64,000 nucleotides of DNA from Magnetospirillum sp. 64-120 (GCA_001898825.1 MKVK01000013.1:99833-163832); one strand, 5' to 3'. Counted from the stretch's first letter, positions 46,593 through 55,969 are shown. Made by a program: numbers and translations. The notes: generated by a model from the sequence alone, not told the origin.

Positions 46593-47588
46593 GTGAGCGA
46601 AATCGACCACAACCAGGCGGTCAAAAGCATTACCGAGGCCTTGCGTGGCCCGGTGGCCGAGGTATTTCGCACGCTGGTCCCCGGTTTTGGCGACTTCAAT
46701 GGCGCCATGTTCTACGACTCGGTCATCAACAACCCCGACATGCTGCATGGCTGCCTGCTGATCTTCAGGAAACGCCGCGACGCCTTTTCCCATTTGCTGG
46801 TGGACACCAAGGGCCGGCTGGTCAACGACGACTTCGTCGCCCTGCGCTGTGGCCGCACCGTCCACGACATCATCGCCATGATCGTGCGCACCCATGCCAA
46901 GCGTCATTTCAAGGATGCCTTGGGCGGCGATCCCAACGACAAGACCAGCAAGTCGGGACGGCTGTACAACGCCATGAACGAGTACCTGATCCATGAGTGG
47001 CAGGTGCCGCTGGTCGCCCATTACGCCCCCCTGCCCGCCCACAAGATGAAGGAACTGGGGCCGGCGCTGCTGGATTTGAAGACATCCGCCGAGGTGGACG
47101 CCTTGGTGGCGAAGGCCGGCGGCGTACCGGTGAACGGCAAGGCGGTCCCCACATTGCCGCCCCCGGCCATGCAAGCCGAAGAGCCGGTCTTGGTGGAAAC
47201 CAATTCCCGCGAATACGATTTCTGGTGGGAAACCCTGAACGACCCGCAGGTGCGCAATACCTTGGGACCGTTGCACGACAACGACAAGCGCGAGCTGGTC
47301 GCCGCCTTCTGCTCGATTTCCGAATCCAGCCGCAACGAGTTGCTGGGCGGCTTCAGCCTGTCGCTGTTCCAAGGCGCCGTGCTGTTGGCGCGGTGCTATC
47401 AGGGATTGGGGCGCGCCACCTTCGCCCAGGTCTTCGGCAAGCCCGGCAGCCCCGATGTGGTCAAGGCCTTCGCCGCTCGGCTGAAGACCCGCAACGTGTC
47501 GTCGCGCATGGACCTCAACACCCTGTCGCGCACGGTTGACGCCAACCTGACCAACATGGGCCGCGTCGACCGCGCCAAGACACGTTAA
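46593..47588 (+). CDS. Uncharacterised protein
   Basis: 331 residues from a GTG start with AAAGGGG 6 nt upstream. A GGAAGC/GCTTCC hairpin (46565-46580) sits directly before that ribosome-binding site and could limit access to it. No signal peptide or membrane helix. The N-terminal half is folded (FRTLVPGFGDFNGAMFYDSV; VRTHAKRHFKDALGGDPNDK); residues about 175-205 are a Pro/Val/Ala linker; the C-terminal part is helical (WWETLNDPQVRNTLGPLHDN). No family recognised. Monocistronic. Confidence 0.7.
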   Translation: MSEIDHNQAVKSITEALRGPVAEVFRTLVPGFGDFNGAMFYDSVINNPDMLHGCLLIFRKRRDAFSHLLVDTKGRLVNDDFVALRCGRTVHDIIAMIVRTHAKRHFKDALGGDPNDKTSKSGRLYNAMNEYLIHEWQVPLVAHYAPLPAHKMKELGPALLDLKTSAEVDALVAKAGGVPVNGKAVPTLPPPAMQAEEPVLVETNSREYDFWWETLNDPQVRNTLGPLHDNDKRELVAAFCSISESSRNELLGGFSLSLFQGAVLLARCYQGLGRATFAQVFGKPGSPDVVKAFAARLKTRNVSSRMDLNTLSRTVDANLTNMGRVDRAKTR

Positions 47589-47662
47589 CAAAGTAGCCCG
47601 TGCCGGTTGTTTGCGCGTAGCGCTGCCCGTGCCGGGCCGTCTCAGGCGCCGTCGGGCTTAAA

Positions 47663-47896
47663 TTAGCCCTTCAGCCACACTTCGACCTGCGAAGGCTTGG
47701 GGATACCGCCGGCATGCACCACCTTGCCGTCGATGACCACGCCGGGTGTGCTCATCACCCCATAGCCCAGGATGGCCGCCATGTCGGTGACCTTTTCCAG
47801 GCTGATCTCGACCCCCAAAGCGGCGGCCTTATCGGCCACCATCTTCATCACCGTGTCGCAATTGCCGCAGCAACCGCCCAAGACCTTGATCTCCAT
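47663..47896 (-). CDS. Small thioredoxin-like protein (thioredoxin_3/TM0996 type)
   Basis: 77 residues. A redox CGNC (C10-C13, with an adjacent C9) is followed by a cis-Pro loop (VMSTPGVVIDGKVVHAGGIP), the thioredoxin_3 pattern. It lies 9 nt after the permease gene and is the last gene of the arsR-permease operon. Such proteins commonly travel with DUF318-family permeases and may reduce or carry the transported metalloid or metal. Confidence 0.88.
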   Translation of the reverse strand: MEIKVLGGCCGNCDTVMKMVADKAAALGVEISLEKVTDMAAILGYGVMSTPGVVIDGKVVHAGGIPKPSQVEVWLKG

Positions 47897-47905
47897 GGTG
47901 TCCTC

Positions 47906-48865
47906 CTAAAAAATCGCGTTGAACAGATAGCCGACGAGGGTGATGCTGACCGCCAGCACGCTGATGAACACCACCAGCAACTGCCATTTCAGCACCTTCT
48001 TCAGCATCATCATTTCCGGCAGCGACAGCGCCACCACGCTCATCATCAGCGCCAAGACGGTTCCCACCGGCAGCCCCTTGGCCAGCAACGCCTCGACGAC
48101 CGGGATCATACCGGTGGCGTTGGAATAAAGCGGAATACCGATCAGGACCGACAAGGGGACGGCAAAGGGGTTTTCCGGCCCGGCGTAGCGCATCAATTGT
48201 TCCGCCGGCACATAACCGTGCAGAAAAGCGCCGATTCCGATACCGATCAGGATGTACAGCCACAAGCGGCCAACGATTTCCCGCACCTGTTCAAGGGCAT
48301 AGTTCAGGCGGTCACGCAGACCGTGGGGGCCTTCCGGCAAGGCGGTCTCGCCCATGCGGATCTTCCAGACGTAATCTTCCACCCAATGTTCCAGCCGCAA
48401 TCGGTCGATGACCAAGCCCCCCACCAACCCCACCACCAGACCGGTGACGACATAAACCACGGTGAATTCCAGCCCCAAGGTGCTGATCAGCAGGAAGACG
48501 GCGATTTCGTTGATCATCGGCGAGGTGATCAGGAACGCCATGGTCACCCCCAGGGGAATGCCGGCTTCCAGGAAACCGATGAACAGCGGCACCGACGAAC
48601 ACGAGCAAAACGGCGTCACCGCCCCCAAGCCGACGGCGGCCGGGAACGAGAACCAACGGTTCCGCCCGCCCAACATCTTGCGCACTCGTTCCGGCGCCAG
48701 CATCGAGCGGAAAAAGCCGATGACGAAAACCACCAAGATCAGCAGGAAAAAGATCTTGCCCACGTCCTCGACGAAGAACTGCAGCGCACCGGACAGCGGC
48801 GTCGCCGGCGCCAGGCCCAGCACGCCGTAAACCAGCCAATCGGCAAATTGGGTGAATATCTCCAT
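47906..48865 (-). CDS. Permease of the ArsP/YraQ (DUF318) family
   Basis: 319 residues with about eight membrane helices in two related halves. The first half has TPFCSCSSVPLFIGFLEAGI and TSPMINEIAVFLL; the second mirrors it with PLYSNATGMIPVVEALLAKG. The cysteine cluster CSCS is a plausible metal or metalloid site. ArsP members export methylarsenite; others are linked to copper or zinc. Start at 48865 gives a 4-nt gap after arsR and a GGAGCCTAGGG upstream; ATG 48883 would overlap arsR. Confidence 0.85.
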   Translation of the reverse strand: MEIFTQFADWLVYGVLGLAPATPLSGALQFFVEDVGKIFFLLILVVFVIGFFRSMLAPERVRKMLGGRNRWFSFPAAVGLGAVTPFCSCSSVPLFIGFLEAGIPLGVTMAFLITSPMINEIAVFLLISTLGLEFTVVYVVTGLVVGLVGGLVIDRLRLEHWVEDYVWKIRMGETALPEGPHGLRDRLNYALEQVREIVGRLWLYILIGIGIGAFLHGYVPAEQLMRYAGPENPFAVPLSVLIGIPLYSNATGMIPVVEALLAKGLPVGTVLALMMSVVALSLPEMMMLKKVLKWQLLVVFISVLAVSITLVGYLFNAIF

Positions 48866-48869
48866 GACC

Positions 48870-49178
48870 CTAGGCTCCGTCATCGCCGCATGTGGGCCGA
48901 GTACAGCAATGGGCCGTCAAATAGTCGGTCAACAGCTGGACCCGCTCGCAATGGGCCACATAGATCACCAAGCGCCCCTGCCGCCGCGAACTGACCAGTC
49001 CCGCATGGCGCAGGTGGTTCAGGTGGAACGACAGGGTATTGGCGGGAATCCCCAAATCCTCGGCGACGGTGCCGGCTGGCAAACCATGCGGTGACGCCGC
49101 GACCAGCAGGCGGAACACCTTGAGGCGCACCTCGTTGGACAATGACGCCAAGGCGTCCAGGGCTTCCTTCATTTCCAT
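48870..49178 (-). CDS. ArsR/SmtB-family metal(loid)-responsive repressor
   Basis: 102 residues. The winged HTH is visible (AEDLGIPANTLSFHLNHLRH, then AGLVSSRRQGRLVIYV). Cysteines C91, C92 and C97 in HCCTRPTC near the end, with C77, could bind arsenite or a thiophilic metal. It does not have the classical CVCDL motif of ArsR helix 3. First gene of a three-gene operon with the permease and thioredoxin-like protein. ATG 49172 is an alternative start. Confidence 0.88.
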   Translation of the reverse strand: MEMKEALDALASLSNEVRLKVFRLLVAASPHGLPAGTVAEDLGIPANTLSFHLNHLRHAGLVSSRRQGRLVIYVAHCERVQLLTDYLTAHCCTRPTCGDDGA

Positions 49179-49186
49179 ATTTCTAG

Positions 49187-49201
49187 AATAATCGAATTAT
49201 T
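49187..49201 (-). promoter_or_regulatory. Palindromic operator before the arsR-like gene
   Basis: AATAAT CGA ATTATT (49187-49201) is a dyad in an AT-rich promoter directly upstream of the ArsR-family gene, typical of ArsR/SmtB autoregulation. It also adjoins the rplQ terminator region. Confidence 0.6.
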
Positions 49202-49213
49202 TTTCCGAGCAAC

Positions 49214-49242
49214 AAAAAAGGCGCCCATTGCGGGGCGCCTTT
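49214..49242 (-). terminator. Rho-independent terminator of the alpha/rplQ operon
   Basis: On the minus strand AGGCGCCCC and GGGCGCCT form the stem around a short loop, followed by TTTTTTG. It lies 24 nt after the rplQ stop and ends the long ribosomal cluster. Confidence 0.9.
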
Positions 49243-49265
49243 CTCGTGGACTTGGCCAGACGGGA

Positions 49266-49688
49266 TTATTCCTCGTCGGCGTCAGCCTTCTTGTCGGCGG
49301 TCGGGCCGGAATCGGTGCCCTTGGCAGCCGGGTCGCGGTCAACCAGCTCGATGACGGCCATCGGGGCGGCGTCGCCATAGCGGAAGCCGGCCTTCAGCAC
49401 GCGGGTGTAGCCACCCTTGCGGTCCTTGTAGCGTTCGGCGATGACGCTGAACAGCTTGGCGACCACGGCGTCGTCGCGCAGCATGGCGAAGGCGCGGCGA
49501 CGGTCGTGCAGGGTGCCCGACTTGCCCAAGGAGATGATCTTCTCGGCGATCGGACGCAGGTCCTTGGCCTTGGGCAGGGTGGTCTTGATCTGCTCGTGCT
49601 TCAGCAGAGCGACAACCATGTTCGAGAACATGGCCTTGCGATGAGAGCTGGTGCGATTCAGCTTACGACCGGACATACCGTGACGCAT
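49266..49688 (-). CDS. rplQ: 50S ribosomal protein L17
   Basis: 140 residues. Opening [20 protein letters not shown] is diagnostic; [20 protein letters not shown] and [18 protein letters not shown] follow. The last 20 residues are an Asp/Ala/Lys-rich acidic tail. It lies 187 nt after rpoA, with a palindromic repeat in between, so its expression may be partly uncoupled from rpoA. Confidence 0.97.
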   Translation of the reverse strand: MRHGMSGRKLNRTSSHRKAMFSNMVVALLKHEQIKTTLPKAKDLRPIAEKIISLGKSGTLHDRRRAFAMLRDDAVVAKLFSVIAERYKDRKGGYTRVLKAGFRYGDAAPMAVIELVDRDPAAKGTDSGPTADKKADADEE

Positions 49689-49808
49689 GACTTTCTCCTT
49701 TGGCTTGGTCTCGCCGGGCGAGAACCGATTTCACTCCCTGCCGCCCTCGTCTGAAGCACGGCCGGGTTGGACCGGAATGGTCCTGTCAAAAACATAACCT
49801 CTTGAAAC

Positions 49809-49868
49809 CGTCATCGCCGGGCTTGACCCGGCGATCCATGGATGCCCGGATCAAGTCCGGGCATGACG
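49809..49868. repeat. Intergenic palindromic repeat between rpoA and rplQ
   Basis: CGTCATCGCCGGGCTTGACC and GGTC-free inverted half ATCAAGTCCGGGCATGACG form a near-perfect dyad with GGATCCATGGATGCC-like centre. It is a shorter relative of the repeat at 8671-8752. It lies inside a ribosomal transcription unit, where its hairpin may affect mRNA stability. Confidence 0.8.
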
Positions 49869-49875
49869 GCAAAGA

Positions 49876-50892
49876 TCAATAAGGTTCTTCCAGCTTCTTC
49901 GCCAGGTCCTCGATGTTCTCCGGCGGCCAGTTGGGGATTTCCATACCCAAGTGCAGACCCATGTGCGAGAGCACTTCCTTGATCTCGTTCAGGGACTTGC
50001 GGCCGAAGTTCGGGGTCCGCAGCATCTCGGCTTCGGTCTTCTGGACCAGGTCACCGATATAGATGATGTTGTCGTTCTTCAGGCAATTGGCCGAACGAAC
50101 CGACAGTTCCAGTTCATCCACCTTGCGCAGCAGGTTCTTGTTGAAGGGCAGTTCGTCCTTCTTCTCTTCCTCGACCACATGGGTCGGTTCGTCGAAGTTG
50201 ATGAACAGCTGCAACTGGTCCTGCAGGATGCGCGCCGCCAGGGCCACCGCGTCATCGGGGGAAACGGCGCCGTTGGTCTCGACCACCATGGACAGCTTGT
50301 CGTAGTCGGTGACCTGACCCACGCGGGTGTTTTCCACCTTGTAGGCGACCTTCTTGACCGGCGAGAAGATGGCGTCGATGGGGATCAGGCCGATGGGCGA
50401 ATCCTCGGTGCGGTTCTGCGACGCGGGCACATAGCCCTTGCCGGTCTCGACCGTGAATTCGATGTTCAGCTTGGCGCCCTGATCCAGGGTGCACAGCACC
50501 AGGTCGGGGTCCATGATCTCGATGTCGTGACCGGCTTCGATCATGCCGGCCTTGACCTCGCCGGGGCCGGTCGCACGCAGCTGCATGCGCTTGGGGCCCT
50601 CGCCATGCATGCGCAGGCCGAGGTTCTTGATGTTCAGGATGATGTCGGTGACATCTTCGCGCACACCCGGAACGGACGAGAATTCGTGCAGCACGCCTTC
50701 GATCTGGATGGCGGTAACCGCGGCACCCTGGAGCGAGGACAACAACACACGGCGCAAGGAGTTGCCCAGCGTCATGCCGAAGCCGCGTTCCAGCGGTTCG
50801 GCGACCACAGTCGCAACACGGGCCACATCGGCACCGGGTTCCACCTGCAGCTTCGAGGGCTTGATCAATTCCTGCCAGTTCTTCTGAATCAC
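49876..50892 (-). CDS. rpoA: DNA-directed RNA polymerase subunit alpha
   Basis: 338 residues. N-terminal assembly domain ([40 protein letters not shown]) and C-terminal domain for activators and UP elements ([40 protein letters not shown]). It follows rpsK by 101 nt. Confidence 0.98.
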   Translation of the reverse strand: MIQKNWQELIKPSKLQVEPGADVARVATVVAEPLERGFGMTLGNSLRRVLLSSLQGAAVTAIQIEGVLHEFSSVPGVREDVTDIILNIKNLGLRMHGEGPKRMQLRATGPGEVKAGMIEAGHDIEIMDPDLVLCTLDQGAKLNIEFTVETGKGYVPASQNRTEDSPIGLIPIDAIFSPVKKVAYKVENTRVGQVTDYDKLSMVVETNGAVSPDDAVALAARILQDQLQLFINFDEPTHVVEEEKKDELPFNKNLLRKVDELELSVRSANCLKNDNIIYIGDLVQKTEAEMLRTPNFGRKSLNEIKEVLSHMGLHLGMEIPNWPPENIEDLAKKLEEPY

Positions 50893-50993
50893 GAGCGTGA
50901 CCTCATGCTAGGACCAAAGGGTCCGGAACGGCGCAACCGCCACCATCGCCCGGGATTGGGGATGATGGCGGCAACTACGAAAAAAACAACCGA

Positions 50994-51386
50994 TCAGACG
51001 CGACGACGCTTGCGCGGACGGCAACCGTTGTGCGGGATCGGGGTGACATCGCGGATCGAGGTGATGGCGAAGCCGACGGCCTGCAAAGCGCGCAAAGCGC
51101 TTTCACGACCGGCGCCAGGGCCCTTCACTTCGACTTCCAGGGTGCGCATGCCGTGTTCCATGGCCTTGCGACCAGCGTCTTCGGCGGCCACCTGGGCAGC
51201 GTACGGGGTCGACTTGCGCGAGCCCTTGAAGCCCTGCATACCGGAAGACGACCAGGAGATGGTGTTCCCCTGGGCATCGGTGATGGTGATCATGGTGTTG
51301 TTGAACGTCGAGTTCACGTGGGCAACACCAGAGGTGATGTTCTTGCGCTCGCGACGACGCGGACGAGCAGCAGCGGGCTTAGCCAT
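50994..51386 (-). CDS. rpsK: 30S ribosomal protein S11
   Basis: 130 residues. Motifs [40 protein letters not shown] and the end [14 protein letters not shown] are standard. It lines the mRNA exit region of the 30S platform. The N-terminus (residues 1-16) is Ala/Arg-rich. Confidence 0.98.
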   Translation of the reverse strand: MAKPAAARPRRRERKNITSGVAHVNSTFNNTMITITDAQGNTISWSSSGMQGFKGSRKSTPYAAQVAAEDAGRKAMEHGMRTLEVEVKGPGAGRESALRALQAVGFAITSIRDVTPIPHNGCRPRKRRRV

Positions 51387-51423
51387 GAGAGGTAATCCTT
51401 AAACTTTACGTCAAGCCAGAGAC

Positions 51424-51801
51424 TTAGCGGGTGGCCTTCTTCTTGCCGGCGATCGGCTTGGCCGGACCCTTGCGGGTGCGCGCATTGGTGTGGGTGCGCT
51501 GACCACGAACCGGCAGACCGCGACGATGGCGCAGACCGCGATAGCAGCCCAAATCCATCAGGCGCTTGATGTTCATGGCCGTTTCACGGCGCAGGTCGCC
51601 TTCGACGGTATAGTCGCTGTCGATCATTTCGCGGATCTTCAGGACTTCGTCGTCGGTCAGCTGGTTGACGCGGCGCTCGGCGGGAATCGCCAGCTTGGCG
51701 CAAATCTCGGCAGCCTTGGTACGGCCGATGCCAGTGATATAGGTCAGCGCGATCAGGACGCGCTTGTTGGTCGGGATATTGACGCCAGCGATACGGGCCA
51801 A
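51424..51801 (-). CDS. rpsM: 30S ribosomal protein S13
   Basis: 125 residues. Opening [20 protein letters not shown], then [13 protein letters not shown] and [20 protein letters not shown] are diagnostic. It contacts the 50S subunit through bridge B1. First gene of the alpha operon; a promoter is visible at 51957-51984. Confidence 0.98.
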   Translation of the reverse strand: MARIAGVNIPTNKRVLIALTYITGIGRTKAAEICAKLAIPAERRVNQLTDDEVLKIREMIDSDYTVEGDLRRETAMNIKRLMDLGCYRGLRHRRGLPVRGQRTHTNARTRKGPAKPIAGKKKATR

Positions 51802-51956
51802 AGCTGGATACTCCTTGCAAGACAGGTGATCAGGGCCAGGCGGTCAACCTAAACCCACGCCGATATTTCGAATAAGCCGAAGGGCGGCAGCCACATCGAC
51901 ACGTTAAAACAAATCAATCCAGGCCTCTCCCCAAGGGGAGAAACCGAAGGTGCGCG

Positions 51957-51984
51957 ATTATATGGCGAAATGGTGAAGAGTCAA
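51957..51984 (-). promoter_or_regulatory. Sigma-70-type promoter of the alpha operon (rpsM-rpsK-rpoA-rplQ)
   Basis: On the minus strand TTGACT (51984-51979) is separated by 16 nt from a perfect TATAAT (51962-51957). The transcript would have a leader of about 145 nt with a TCTCCCC/GGGGAGA hairpin. A second hairpin (GGTG-AGAGTC/GACTCT-CACC, 51972-51998) overlaps the -35 and may act as a weak terminator after adk. Confidence 0.85.
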
Positions 51985-52013
51985 CGGGACTCTCCACCAT
52001 GTCGTCAAATCGC

Positions 52014-52664
52014 TCAGACCTTCCCCAGAATGGCTTCCAGGTCGGTGGTGACCTTGGCGATATCCTGGGTGCCGTCCACCAGATGGTAGTTGCCCTTGGC
52101 CTGATAGTAAGGCAGCAACGGCGCCGTCTGGTCGTGGTAAGCGGCCAAGCGCTTGTTCACGGTTTCGGCATTGTCGTCGGCACGGCGAGAGAACTCGGTG
52201 CCGCCGCAGGAATCACAGGTGCCGGCAACCTTGGGCTGCTGGAACTTGTCGTGATAGCCGGCGCCGCACTTGGCGCAGGTGTAACGACCGGTGATACGCT
52301 CGACGATGGGGGCGTCGGGAACCCGGATCTCGATGGCGAAATCCAGCTTCTTGCCCTTCTTCGCCATCATGGCGTCGAGCGCCTCCGCCTGGGCCACGGT
52401 GCGGGGGAAACCGTCGAAGATGACTCCGTTCTTGGTGTCGGGCTGTTCCAGGCGGTCGTCGATGATGCCGATGACGATGTCGTCGGACACCAGCTGACCG
52501 GCATCCATCACCGCCTTGGCCTTCTTGCCGATCTCGGAACCCGAGGCAACGGCGGCGCGCAGCATGTCACCGGTGGACAACTGGACCAAGCCGAACTTGT
52601 CCATCAGGCGCTTGGCCTGGGTGCCCTTGCCGCCGCCCGGCGGACCCAACAGAACCAGATTCAT
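52014..52664 (-). CDS. adk: Adenylate kinase
   Basis: 216 residues. P-loop GPPGGGKGT (7-15), NMP-binding region TGDMLRAAVASGSEIGKKAK, and a long zinc-type LID with C-X2-C-X16-C-X2-C (CAKC ... CDSC). It interconverts ATP + AMP and 2 ADP. It lies 43 nt after secY, in the usual secY-adk order. Confidence 0.97.
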   Translation of the reverse strand: MNLVLLGPPGGGKGTQAKRLMDKFGLVQLSTGDMLRAAVASGSEIGKKAKAVMDAGQLVSDDIVIGIIDDRLEQPDTKNGVIFDGFPRTVAQAEALDAMMAKKGKKLDFAIEIRVPDAPIVERITGRYTCAKCGAGYHDKFQQPKVAGTCDSCGGTEFSRRADDNAETVNKRLAAYHDQTAPLLPYYQAKGNYHLVDGTQDIAKVTTDLEAILGKV

Positions 52665-52707
52665 CTTGTTGTTCTCCCCTTTTTGTTGGTTGGCTTGATG
52701 TTTTTGC

Positions 52708-54057
52708 TCAGCCGCGACGGCCGCGCAGACGAGCCTTCTTGATCAGCCCTTCGTATTGGTGGGCCAAAAGGTGCGATTGGATCTGCGCCACGGTGTCCAT
52801 GGTGACGGTCACCACGATCAACAGCGAGGTACCGCCGAAATAGAACGGCACCGACCAATGCGAGATCAGCAGTTCCGGCAGAACCGACAACGCGGTGAGG
52901 TACAGCGCCCCCAGGACGGTCAGACGGGTCAGCACGTAGTCCAGGTAGTCCGAGGTGTTCTTGCCCGGACGGATGCCGGGAATGAATCCACCGTTCTTCT
53001 TCAGGTTCTCGGCGGTGTCGACGGGATTGAAGACCACGGCGGTGTAGAAGAAGGCGAAGAACACGATCAGGGCGGTGTACAGCCCCAGATACAAGGGCTG
53101 TCCACGGCCCATCAGGGCGGTGAAGGTGGTCAGCCATTCCGGGCCGTTGCCGCCGGCGGCGAACTGCGCCGCGGTCACCGGCATCAGCAACAGCGACGAC
53201 GCGAAGATCGGCGGAATGACGCCCGAGGTGTTGAGCTTCAACGGCAGATGGGTGGATTCGCCACCGAACATCTTGTTGCCGACCTGACGCTTCGGATACT
53301 GGACGATGATGCGGCGCTGGGCGCGTTCGAAGAACACGATGCCGGCGATGATGGCGACCGCCATGACCAGCAGGAAGACGATCAGCAGAACCGGAAGCGC
53401 GCCAGTGCGACCCAGTTCCAGGGTGCTGGCGACAGCGCTGGGCAACTGGGCGACGATACCGGCCATGATGATCAGCGAGGTGCCTTGGCCGATGCCGCGG
53501 GCGGTGATCTGCTCGCCCAGCCACATCAGGAACAGCGTGCCGCCCACCAGGGTGATCACCGTCGAGAAGGTGAACAGCACATGGTTGTCCATGATCACCG
53601 CGGCGCCGGTGCTGCCGCTCATGCCCAACAGACCGGCGGCGATGCCATAGGCCTGGAAGGTGGCGATTACCACGGTCAGGTAGCGGGTGTACTGGTTGAT
53701 CTTCTTACGGCCCGATTCGCCTTCCTTCTTGATGGCTTCCAACGCCGGAACGATGGTGGTCATCAGCTGGATGATGATCGACGCCGAGATGTACGGCATG
53801 ATCGCCAGGGCGAAAATGGTCATACGCTGCAAAGCGCCGCCGGCCAGCATGTCGAACATGCCCAGCAGGCCGCCGCCCTGGTGGCGGAACATTTCGGCCA
53901 TGACGTGGGGATCGACGCCAGGGATGGGAATCCACGTGCCCAAGCGATAGACGATCAGGGCGAGGACGGTGAACCAGATCCGCTTCTTGAGTTCGGTGGC
54001 TTTCGCCAGAACGCCAAAATTCAGGTTCGCGGCAAGCTGCTCGGCAGCAGAGGCCAT
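52708..54057 (-). CDS. secY: Preprotein translocase subunit SecY
   Basis: 449 residues with about ten membrane helices. Signatures include GTWIPIPGVDP near the start, MPYISASIIIQLMTTIVPAL, and VVFNPVDTAENLKKNGGFIP-GIRPG in the cytosolic loop. It forms the protein-conducting channel with SecE and SecG. It is separated from rplO by 166 nt that contain a terminator-like hairpin. Confidence 0.98.
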   Translation of the reverse strand: MASAAEQLAANLNFGVLAKATELKKRIWFTVLALIVYRLGTWIPIPGVDPHVMAEMFRHQGGGLLGMFDMLAGGALQRMTIFALAIMPYISASIIIQLMTTIVPALEAIKKEGESGRKKINQYTRYLTVVIATFQAYGIAAGLLGMSGSTGAAVIMDNHVLFTFSTVITLVGGTLFLMWLGEQITARGIGQGTSLIIMAGIVAQLPSAVASTLELGRTGALPVLLIVFLLVMAVAIIAGIVFFERAQRRIIVQYPKRQVGNKMFGGESTHLPLKLNTSGVIPPIFASSLLLMPVTAAQFAAGGNGPEWLTTFTALMGRGQPLYLGLYTALIVFFAFFYTAVVFNPVDTAENLKKNGGFIPGIRPGKNTSDYLDYVLTRLTVLGALYLTALSVLPELLISHWSVPFYFGGTSLLIVVTVTMDTVAQIQSHLLAHQYEGLIKKARLRGRRG

Positions 54058-54129
54058 GCCAAAGGCTCCGGTAAAAGGTGACCCACAGGCGCGACCCGGT
54101 CAGATGCCCGGCCGGCGCCGATTCCAAAA

Positions 54130-54190
54130 ATAAAAACGCCCCAGTCCCATCGCCTGGATTTGCATCAGGTTCGGGGGCCTGGGGCGTTTT
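54130..54190 (-). terminator. Terminator-like hairpin between rplO and secY
   Basis: Perfect 12-bp arms (AAAACGCCCCAG at 54133-54144, CTGGGGCGTTTT at 54179-54190) enclose 34 nt; on the minus strand the stem is followed by TTTTTATTTTTGG. It lies 33 nt after rplO in the direction of transcription. An intra-operon terminator here would attenuate secY-adk relative to the ribosomal genes. Confidence 0.7.
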
Positions 54191-54223
54191 ATATAGGATC
54201 GCGGCGAAATTGCCGAGGACTAA

Positions 54224-54700
54224 TCAGCCCTCGGCGGCTTCGGCGGCAACCTTGACCGAACCGCCCGCCTTTTCCACCGCGGCGACAGCCGCGGCAGAGG
54301 CGCCGGCAACCTCGATGGTCACCTTGGCGGTCAGTTCGCCACGGGCCAGCAAGCGCACGCCATCACCGATCTTGCCGATCAGGCCAGCGGCGGCCAGGAT
54401 TTCGGCATTGATGGTGTCGCCGGCATTGATCTTGCCAGCGTCGATGGCGGCCTGCAGGCGACCGAGGTTCAACTCGGCGTATTCCTTGGCGTTGATCGGG
54501 GTGAAACCGCGCTTGGGCAGACGGCGGTAGATGGGCATCTGACCACCTTCGAACCCCATCAGGGCAACACCGGTACGCGAACCCTGGCCCTTGACGCCAC
54601 GGCCCGAGGTCTTGCCCTTGCCGGAGCCGATGCCACGGCCAACGCGCTTGAACTTGTAGCGAGCGCCTTCGTTGTCGCGCAGATCGTTGAGCTTCGTCAT
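54224..54700 (-). CDS. rplO: 50S ribosomal protein L15
   Basis: 158 residues. Opening [20 protein letters not shown], the Gly/Lys-rich [20 protein letters not shown] and [18 protein letters not shown] are diagnostic. It is a late-assembly 50S protein. It is followed by the hairpin at 54130-54190. Confidence 0.97.
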   Translation of the reverse strand: MTKLNDLRDNEGARYKFKRVGRGIGSGKGKTSGRGVKGQGSRTGVALMGFEGGQMPIYRRLPKRGFTPINAKEYAELNLGRLQAAIDAGKINAGDTINAEILAAAGLIGKIGDGVRLLARGELTAKVTIEVAGASAAAVAAVEKAGGSVKVAAEAAEG

Positions 54701-54752
54701 CTTCGTATTCCTCGTATCCGGCCCTTGGGGTCGCCAAGGGCCGGACGAAAGA

Positions 54753-54938
54753 TTAGTCCTCGACCTGGACCAGGTGCTGAACCTTGCGGATCATCCCACG
54801 AACGGCCGGAGTGTCTTCCAGTTCGCTGGTGCGATTGAGCTTGTTCAGCCCCAGCCCGATCAGGGTGGCGCGTTGGTCGGAGGTGCGGCCGATGGGGCTG
54901 CCCACCTGGGTGACGCGAACGGTCTTCTTGTCAGCCAT
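54753..54938 (-). CDS. rpmD: 50S ribosomal protein L30
   Basis: 61 residues. [20 protein letters not shown] and [20 protein letters not shown] fit L30. It lies 52 nt upstream of rplO and 11 nt after rpsE, in standard spc-operon order. Confidence 0.96.
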   Translation of the reverse strand: MADKKTVRVTQVGSPIGRTSDQRATLIGLGLNKLNRTSELEDTPAVRGMIRKVQHLVQVED

Positions 54939-54949
54939 GGAAACCTCCC

Positions 54950-55594
54950 TTACGCGGCGGTGGCAGCAGCGGCGCCGTCACGGCGGCCGATGATGTCACC
55001 AACCTTCTTACCACGCTTGGCAGCCACCGAACGGGGGCTGTTCAGGTTCACCAGGGCGTCGAAGGTCGCCTTGATCATGTTGTGCGGGTTCGAGGTGCCC
55101 AGGCACTTGGCGACGACGTCGGCCACGCCCATGGTTTCGAACACGGCGCGCATCGGGCCGCCGGCGATGATGCCGGTACCGGCCGGAGCGGCGCGCAGAA
55201 CAACACGGCCGGCACCGAAGTGACCGGTCACGTCATGATGCAGGGTGCGGCCTTCACGCAGGTTCACCTTGATCATGTTGCGCTTGGCCTGTTCGGTCGC
55301 CTTGCGGATGGCTTCGGGAACTTCACGGGCCTTGCCCGAACCGTAACCGACGCGACCCTTGGCGTCACCGACCACCACCAGAGCGGCGAAGGCGAAGCGA
55401 CGGCCACCCTTGACCACCTTGGCCACACGGTTGATGTGGACCAGCTTGTCGACGAACTCGTTCTCCTCGCGCTCGGCGCGCGGAGCATCGGGATTGCCAC
55501 GGCCGCGACCGCGACCATCGCGCTCGCCACCTTCACCGCCGCGGCCACGGCCGCGGCGCTGTTCGTTCCCCTCGGTATTGGGAGTACGTGCCAT
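54950..55594 (-). CDS. rpsE: 30S ribosomal protein S5
   Basis: 214 residues, with a Gly/Arg-rich N-terminal extension (residues 8-40: [20 protein letters not shown]) longer than in E. coli. The core has [20 protein letters not shown] and [20 protein letters not shown]. It affects decoding accuracy; the extension is probably disordered and RNA-binding. Confidence 0.97.
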   Translation of the reverse strand: MARTPNTEGNEQRRGRGRGGEGGERDGRGRGRGNPDAPRAEREENEFVDKLVHINRVAKVVKGGRRFAFAALVVVGDAKGRVGYGSGKAREVPEAIRKATEQAKRNMIKVNLREGRTLHHDVTGHFGAGRVVLRAAPAGTGIIAGGPMRAVFETMGVADVVAKCLGTSNPHNMIKATFDALVNLNSPRSVAAKRGKKVGDIIGRRDGAAAATAA

Positions 55595-55606
55595 AGTCTT
55601 TTTCCC

Positions 55607-55969
55607 TTAGAACGACAGGCCGCCTTCGCGGGCCGCTTCGGCCAGGGCCTTGACCCGACCGTGATAGATGTAGCCACCGCGATCGAACACCACCTCGGTG
55701 ATGCCCGCAGCCTTGGCCCGCTCGGCGATCAGCTTGCCCACGGCGGCGGCGGCGGCGATGTCCGCACCGGTCTTGAGCGAGCCCTTCAGGTCCTTGTCCA
55801 GCGACGAAGCGGCAGCCAGGGTGCACCCCTGGACGTCGTCGATCACCTGGGCATAAATGTTCTTGCCAGAGCGGAAGACGGACAGACGCAGAGTGCGCCC
55901 GCCAGCCTTCTTCGCGATGCTGGCCCGGGTGCGCCGCTTGCGGCGCTCGAACAATTCTTTCGGCGTCAT
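55607..55969 (-). CDS. rplR: 50S ribosomal protein L18
   Basis: 120 residues. [40 protein letters not shown], and the end [20 protein letters not shown] are diagnostic; it binds 5S rRNA. ATG 55972 is one codon upstream and is also possible. Confidence 0.97.
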   Translation of the reverse strand: MTPKELFERRKRRTRASIAKKAGGRTLRLSVFRSGKNIYAQVIDDVQGCTLAAASSLDKDLKGSLKTGADIAAAAAVGKLIAERAKAAGITEVVFDRGGYIYHGRVKALAEAAREGGLSF

